Below are positions 14,616 through 16,765 of a DNA stretch of 16,765 bases, piece by piece. Position numbers and translations under genes: made by a program. The notes beneath the pieces were generated by a model. That model searched no databases and had not been told where the DNA came from. It was given only the letters and a program-made list of their open reading frames with translations. This DNA comes from UBA7332 sp051657165 (GTDB lineage Bacteria > Bacteroidota > Bacteroidia > Bacteroidales > UBA7332), in assembly GCA_051657165.1 (NCBI GenBank), contig JBOFKD010000264.1, forward strand, positions 1-16,765, in the 5' to 3' direction. Position 1 is the first letter of the stretch; each line of letters opens with the position of its first letter.

Positions 14616-15260
14616 ATGATGAAAATTAAAATATTTGTATTCAATCCGGTAAGTGAAAACACTTATTTATTGTTTGATGAAGCATCTAAGGAAGCTGTAC
14701 TGATTGATTGCGGTGCTTTCTATAATGAAGAAAAAGAGGCTTTAAAAGCATATATAGAGGAGCATGAGCTAAAGATTAAATATATTCTTTCGACTCACCT
14801 TCATTTTGACCATTGCTTTGGTGTGAACTTTGCAACATCTGAGTTTAACACAGGTATGGGAGCAAACAAAGAGGATAATTATCTTCTTGCAGCTTACAAC
14901 ACTTCTGCTGCACGTTTTGGTATTCGTATCAATGATGCAACTCCGAAAGTAAGCTACAACATCGAAGAAGGAATGAAATTCAAATTTGGAAATGAGGAAC
15001 TGGTTGCTCTTCATGTACCGGGACATACTCCGGGAAGTATTGCTTATTACTCTCCTACTTCACATTGTGTGTTTGTGGGCGATGCTTTGTTTAAAGGCAG
15101 CATCGGACGAACAGATCTTCCGGGTGGTAATTTTGAGACATTAATCAGTGCAATCAAATCAGAATTACTAACACTTCCGGATAATACAACTGTTTATTCG
15201 GGACATGGTGATAAGACAACGATTCTGGAAGAAAAAAGACATAATATGTATCTTCAATAA
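14616..15260 (+). CDS. MBL-fold metallo-hydrolase, glyoxalase II-like
   Basis: This 214-aa cytosolic protein is a single metallo-beta-lactamase-fold domain. The zinc motifs are all present: THLHFDH at 60-66, VPGHTPGS at 134-141 with His137, Asp156 in VGDALF, and YSGHGDKTT at 194-202 with His197. The GSIGRTDLPGG segment at 161-171 is typical of the YcbL/glyoxalase II-like group of thioester hydrolases, and the protein lacks the C-terminal helical domain of true GloB. Substrate is unknown; a hydroxyacyl-thiol is a reasonable guess. It follows rsmG by 18 bp and is followed at once by a terminator. Confidence 0.93.
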   Translation: MMKIKIFVFNPVSENTYLLFDEASKEAVLIDCGAFYNEEKEALKAYIEEHELKIKYILSTHLHFDHCFGVNFATSEFNTGMGANKEDNYLLAAYNTSAARFGIRINDATPKVSYNIEEGMKFKFGNEELVALHVPGHTPGSIAYYSPTSHCVFVGDALFKGSIGRTDLPGGNFETLISAIKSELLTLPDNTTVYSGHGDKTTILEEKRHNMYLQ

Positions 15261-15261
15261 T

Positions 15262-15297
15262 AAAAAAAGCGAGCTTCTGTCGAGGTTCGCTTTTTTT
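15262..15297 (+). terminator. Rho-independent terminator after the MBL-fold gene
   Basis: AAAAAAAGCGA at 15262-15272 pairs with TCGCTTTTTTT at 15287-15297 around a partly paired inner loop, and ends in T7. It starts just after the stop codon and could act both ways. Confidence 0.88.
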
Positions 15298-15324
15298 ATT
15301 ATTTTTGAAGAAAAAACAGAACAC

Positions 15325-16125
15325 ATGAGAGCTATTATTTTAACCTTATTCCTGATTATATTCTCTTCGAATAGTTTTTCGGCGATTGTAGACACTGTAA
15401 GCATCTATAGTCCGGCAATGAAGAAGGATATTAAAAATGTAATTATCAAACCTGCACATATGACTCAGGATATGCCTTCACTCTTCCTTCTGCACGGTGC
15501 CGGAGATGACTATGCAGGATGGGTAAACCGGGTACCTCTGATAAAAGATCTTGCCGATCAGTACGGAACAATAATCATTTGTCCGGACGGCGGAAAAACC
15601 AGCTGGTATTTTGACAGTCCTGTAGATTCGGCTATGCAATATGAGACCTATATAACAAAGGAGCTTAACAATTGGGTAAATGAGAATCTTCCTGTATCCC
15701 TAAACCGGGGAAAAAGAGCTATTGCGGGACTCAGCATGGGAGGCCATGGAGCATTCTACCTCGCGATGAATCACCCGGAACTATGGGGCATGATCGGGAG
15801 TATGAGCGGTGGAGTGGATTTCAGAAGTTTTCCTGACAGCTGGGATATAAAAAAAAGAATTGGAACAAAAGAGGAATATCCGGACAACTGGGAGAATATG
15901 ACAGTATTTAACCGGACTCAGGCGCTGAAGGATAATACCTACCGGATTATTTTTGACTGTGGTACCGGAGATTTCTTCTTTCCTATGAATAAAGCTCTCC
16001 ACGACAAACTAATACTCGAAGAGATTGATCATGATTATACGGAAAGACCGGGAGCACACAGCTGGAAATACTGGAGTAATTCTATTAAATTTCAAATGCT
16101 ATATTTCTTTTCAGAAATCAAATAA
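15325..16125 (+). CDS. Secreted alpha/beta-hydrolase, putative esterase family (esterase D / feruloyl-esterase-like)
   Basis: This 266-aa protein starts at ATG 15325 with a signal peptide (MRAIILTLFLIIFSSNSFSA); the longer frame from 15205 would run back through the terminator and the previous gene. The fold is that of the esterase D/antigen 85-like family. The oxyanion region is LLHGAGDDYAGW at 55-66, the nucleophile elbow is GLSMGG with Ser137, the acid is Asp211 or Asp216 in DCGTGD, and the base is His245 in GAHSW. Relatives include acetylxylan and feruloyl esterases and S-formylglutathione hydrolase; the signal peptide points to a periplasmic carbohydrate-ester role. A possible -7 element TATTTTTG lies at 15300-15307 without a clear -33 box. 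Confidence 0.9.
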   Translation: MRAIILTLFLIIFSSNSFSAIVDTVSIYSPAMKKDIKNVIIKPAHMTQDMPSLFLLHGAGDDYAGWVNRVPLIKDLADQYGTIIICPDGGKTSWYFDSPVDSAMQYETYITKELNNWVNENLPVSLNRGKRAIAGLSMGGHGAFYLAMNHPELWGMIGSMSGGVDFRSFPDSWDIKKRIGTKEEYPDNWENMTVFNRTQALKDNTYRIIFDCGTGDFFFPMNKALHDKLILEEIDHDYTERPGAHSWKYWSNSIKFQMLYFFSEIK

Positions 16126-16154
16126 TTCGTGCGAACATAACGTTGGATATAGCT

Positions 16155-16179
16155 GTTTAGATGATACATTAATCTAAAC
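16155..16179. promoter_or_regulatory. Operator-like inverted repeat before the four-helix membrane protein gene
   Basis: GTTTAGAT at 16155-16162 and ATCTAAAC at 16172-16179 form a perfect 8-bp inverted repeat with a 9-bp spacer. It ends five bases before the start codon. It overlaps a possible promoter: TTG at 16143-16145, a 19-bp gap, and TACATTAA at 16165-16172 as an imperfect -7. It could be a repressor site, or an RNA hairpin blocking the start region. Confidence 0.5.
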
Positions 16180-16184
16180 ACATT

Positions 16185-16586
16185 ATGACTATGGATCCAT
16201 CAGTAGTACCTTTTCATTTATTGTTCCCTGCCGTCGTATCGATATCCTCTGCTCTTATCTGTTATTCAATCGGTGTATGGGGAGAACGTATTCAGAAAAT
16301 CCTGAAAGGCTGGCATGTTCTCTTCTTTGTATTCGGTCTTGTATTTGACCTTATAGGAACTTCACTTATGACACATATTGCCATCGTCACGGGGAAACAT
16401 AATGAGGCTCATGCTATCTCCGGAGTCGTTGCTATTGTATTGATGTGTATCCATGCAGCCTGGGCTGTCTGGACTTATTTCAAAGGCAGCGAAAAAGCAA
16501 AAGAGAGCTTTAACAAATTCAGTATTTTTGTGTGGGCAATATGGTTAATCCCATATTTTATAGGCATGTATATTGCAATGCACTAA
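16185..16586 (+). CDS. Small four-helix membrane protein (TIGR03987/HsmA-like)
   Basis: This 133-aa protein has four predicted membrane helices, near 8-30, 41-66, 76-99 and 111-132. Conserved-looking histidines lie in or near the helices (WHVLFF, MTHIAIV, EAHAISG, IHAAW), which may suggest heme or metal binding, but this is only inference. I recall the protein as the TIGR03987 (HsmA) family of unknown function. The start is ATG 16185 or the second ATG at 16191. An inverted repeat just upstream suggests it is regulated on its own. Confidence 0.75.
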   Translation: MTMDPSVVPFHLLFPAVVSISSALICYSIGVWGERIQKILKGWHVLFFVFGLVFDLIGTSLMTHIAIVTGKHNEAHAISGVVAIVLMCIHAAWAVWTYFKGSEKAKESFNKFSIFVWAIWLIPYFIGMYIAMH

Positions 16587-16624
16587 TCGGGAAGACAGTT
16601 ATAATAATCGAAACAACTATAATC

Positions 16625-16676
16625 AAAAAGAGGGTGTGTCAAATCAATACGATTTTTGACACACCCTCCTCTTTTT
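16625..16676. terminator. Bidirectional terminator hairpin, with IS-end-like sequence
   Basis: GAGGGTGTGTCAAA at 16630-16643 pairs perfectly with TTTGACACACCCTC at 16655-16668 across an 11-nt loop, flanked by AAAAAG on the left and CTCTTTTT on the right. It can end transcripts from both sides. The same GAGGGTGTGTC sequence is typical of terminal inverted repeats of Bacteroidota insertion sequences, so it may come from IS ends. Confidence 0.7.
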
Positions 16677-16683
16677 AACAAAA

Positions 16684-16764
16684 TTATGCTGATTGTCTAT
16701 AATTCTTGAAATAAATACTATAAATGCTCATTTCTCTCTTAAAAGAGCATTTTAAGATGCTCTG
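16684..16764 (-). CDS. Possible C-terminus of a leftward gene (partial)
   Basis: A leftward frame enters from the window edge and is open for 26 codons to TAA at 16684-16686, ending FKNYRQSA. The strong hairpin eight bases beyond it would serve as its terminator. The stretch is too short to assign to a family; a transposase is possible given the IS-end-like hairpin. Two small inverted repeats (AAATGCTC at 16722-16729 with GAGCATTT at 16745-16752, and GAGCAT-TTTAAG-ATGCTC at 16745-16762) lie in the same stretch and could instead mark it as non-coding. Confidence 0.3.
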   Translation of the reverse strand, partial: QSILKCSFKREMSIYSIYFKNYRQSA

Positions 16765-16765
16765 C

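Noticed and set aside
15205..15324. N-terminal extension of the esterase
   Set aside because: It would overlap the MBL-fold gene and its terminator; the ATG at 15325 starts a clean signal peptide.

Overview
The window looks like a chromosomal segment of a Bacteroidota bacterium, most likely order Bacteroidales (a Dysgonomonas/Parabacteroides/Bacteroides-like genome). This rests on the protein types, the moderate-to-low GC, the near absence of Shine-Dalgarno sequences, and several promoters with the Bacteroidota -7 element TAnnTTTG. Genus level is inference.

Layout. 1-162: start of a free methionine-(R)-sulfoxide reductase gene, leftward and cut by the window edge. 245-4789: three rightward genes (membrane-anchored metallophosphoesterase, patatin/BamA-like outer-membrane phospholipase, uncharacterised 345-aa protein), the last two overlapping by one base. 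A 192-bp fold-back element sits between the last of these genes and its terminator. 5051-7669: a gene-poor accessory stretch with one leftward phage/plasmid replication-like gene (5960-6817), an amber-interrupted micro-ORF behind it, GTAGGG-type dispersed repeats, and two separate arrays with exactly 22-bp period on either side of the gene: four direct, iteron-like repeats at 5588-5675 and seven 16-bp palindromes at 7213-7360. 7670-9118, leftward: a small helical protein of unknown function and gapA. 9305-11853, rightward: a YhcH/NanQ-like sugar anomerase and a GH13 glycogen branching enzyme. 12029-15260, rightward: type I asparaginase, a DUF3298 lipoprotein, rsmG and an MBL-fold hydrolase, closely spaced and probably co-transcribed in parts. 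15325-16586: a secreted esterase and a four-helix membrane protein. The right edge has a strong bidirectional hairpin and possibly the end of a leftward gene.

How the genes work together. Most are core housekeeping functions: glycolysis (gapA), glycogen synthesis (branching enzyme), rRNA modification (rsmG), asparagine use (ansA), envelope lipid and protein handling (patatin, lipoprotein). The unusual part is 5.1-7.7 kb. A replication-initiator-like orphan gene is flanked by two arrays of the same 22-bp period plus several operator-like palindromes, which looks like a residual or domesticated replicon module or an uncharacterised protein-DNA assembly site. This is inferred from pattern alone; no homology search could be run.
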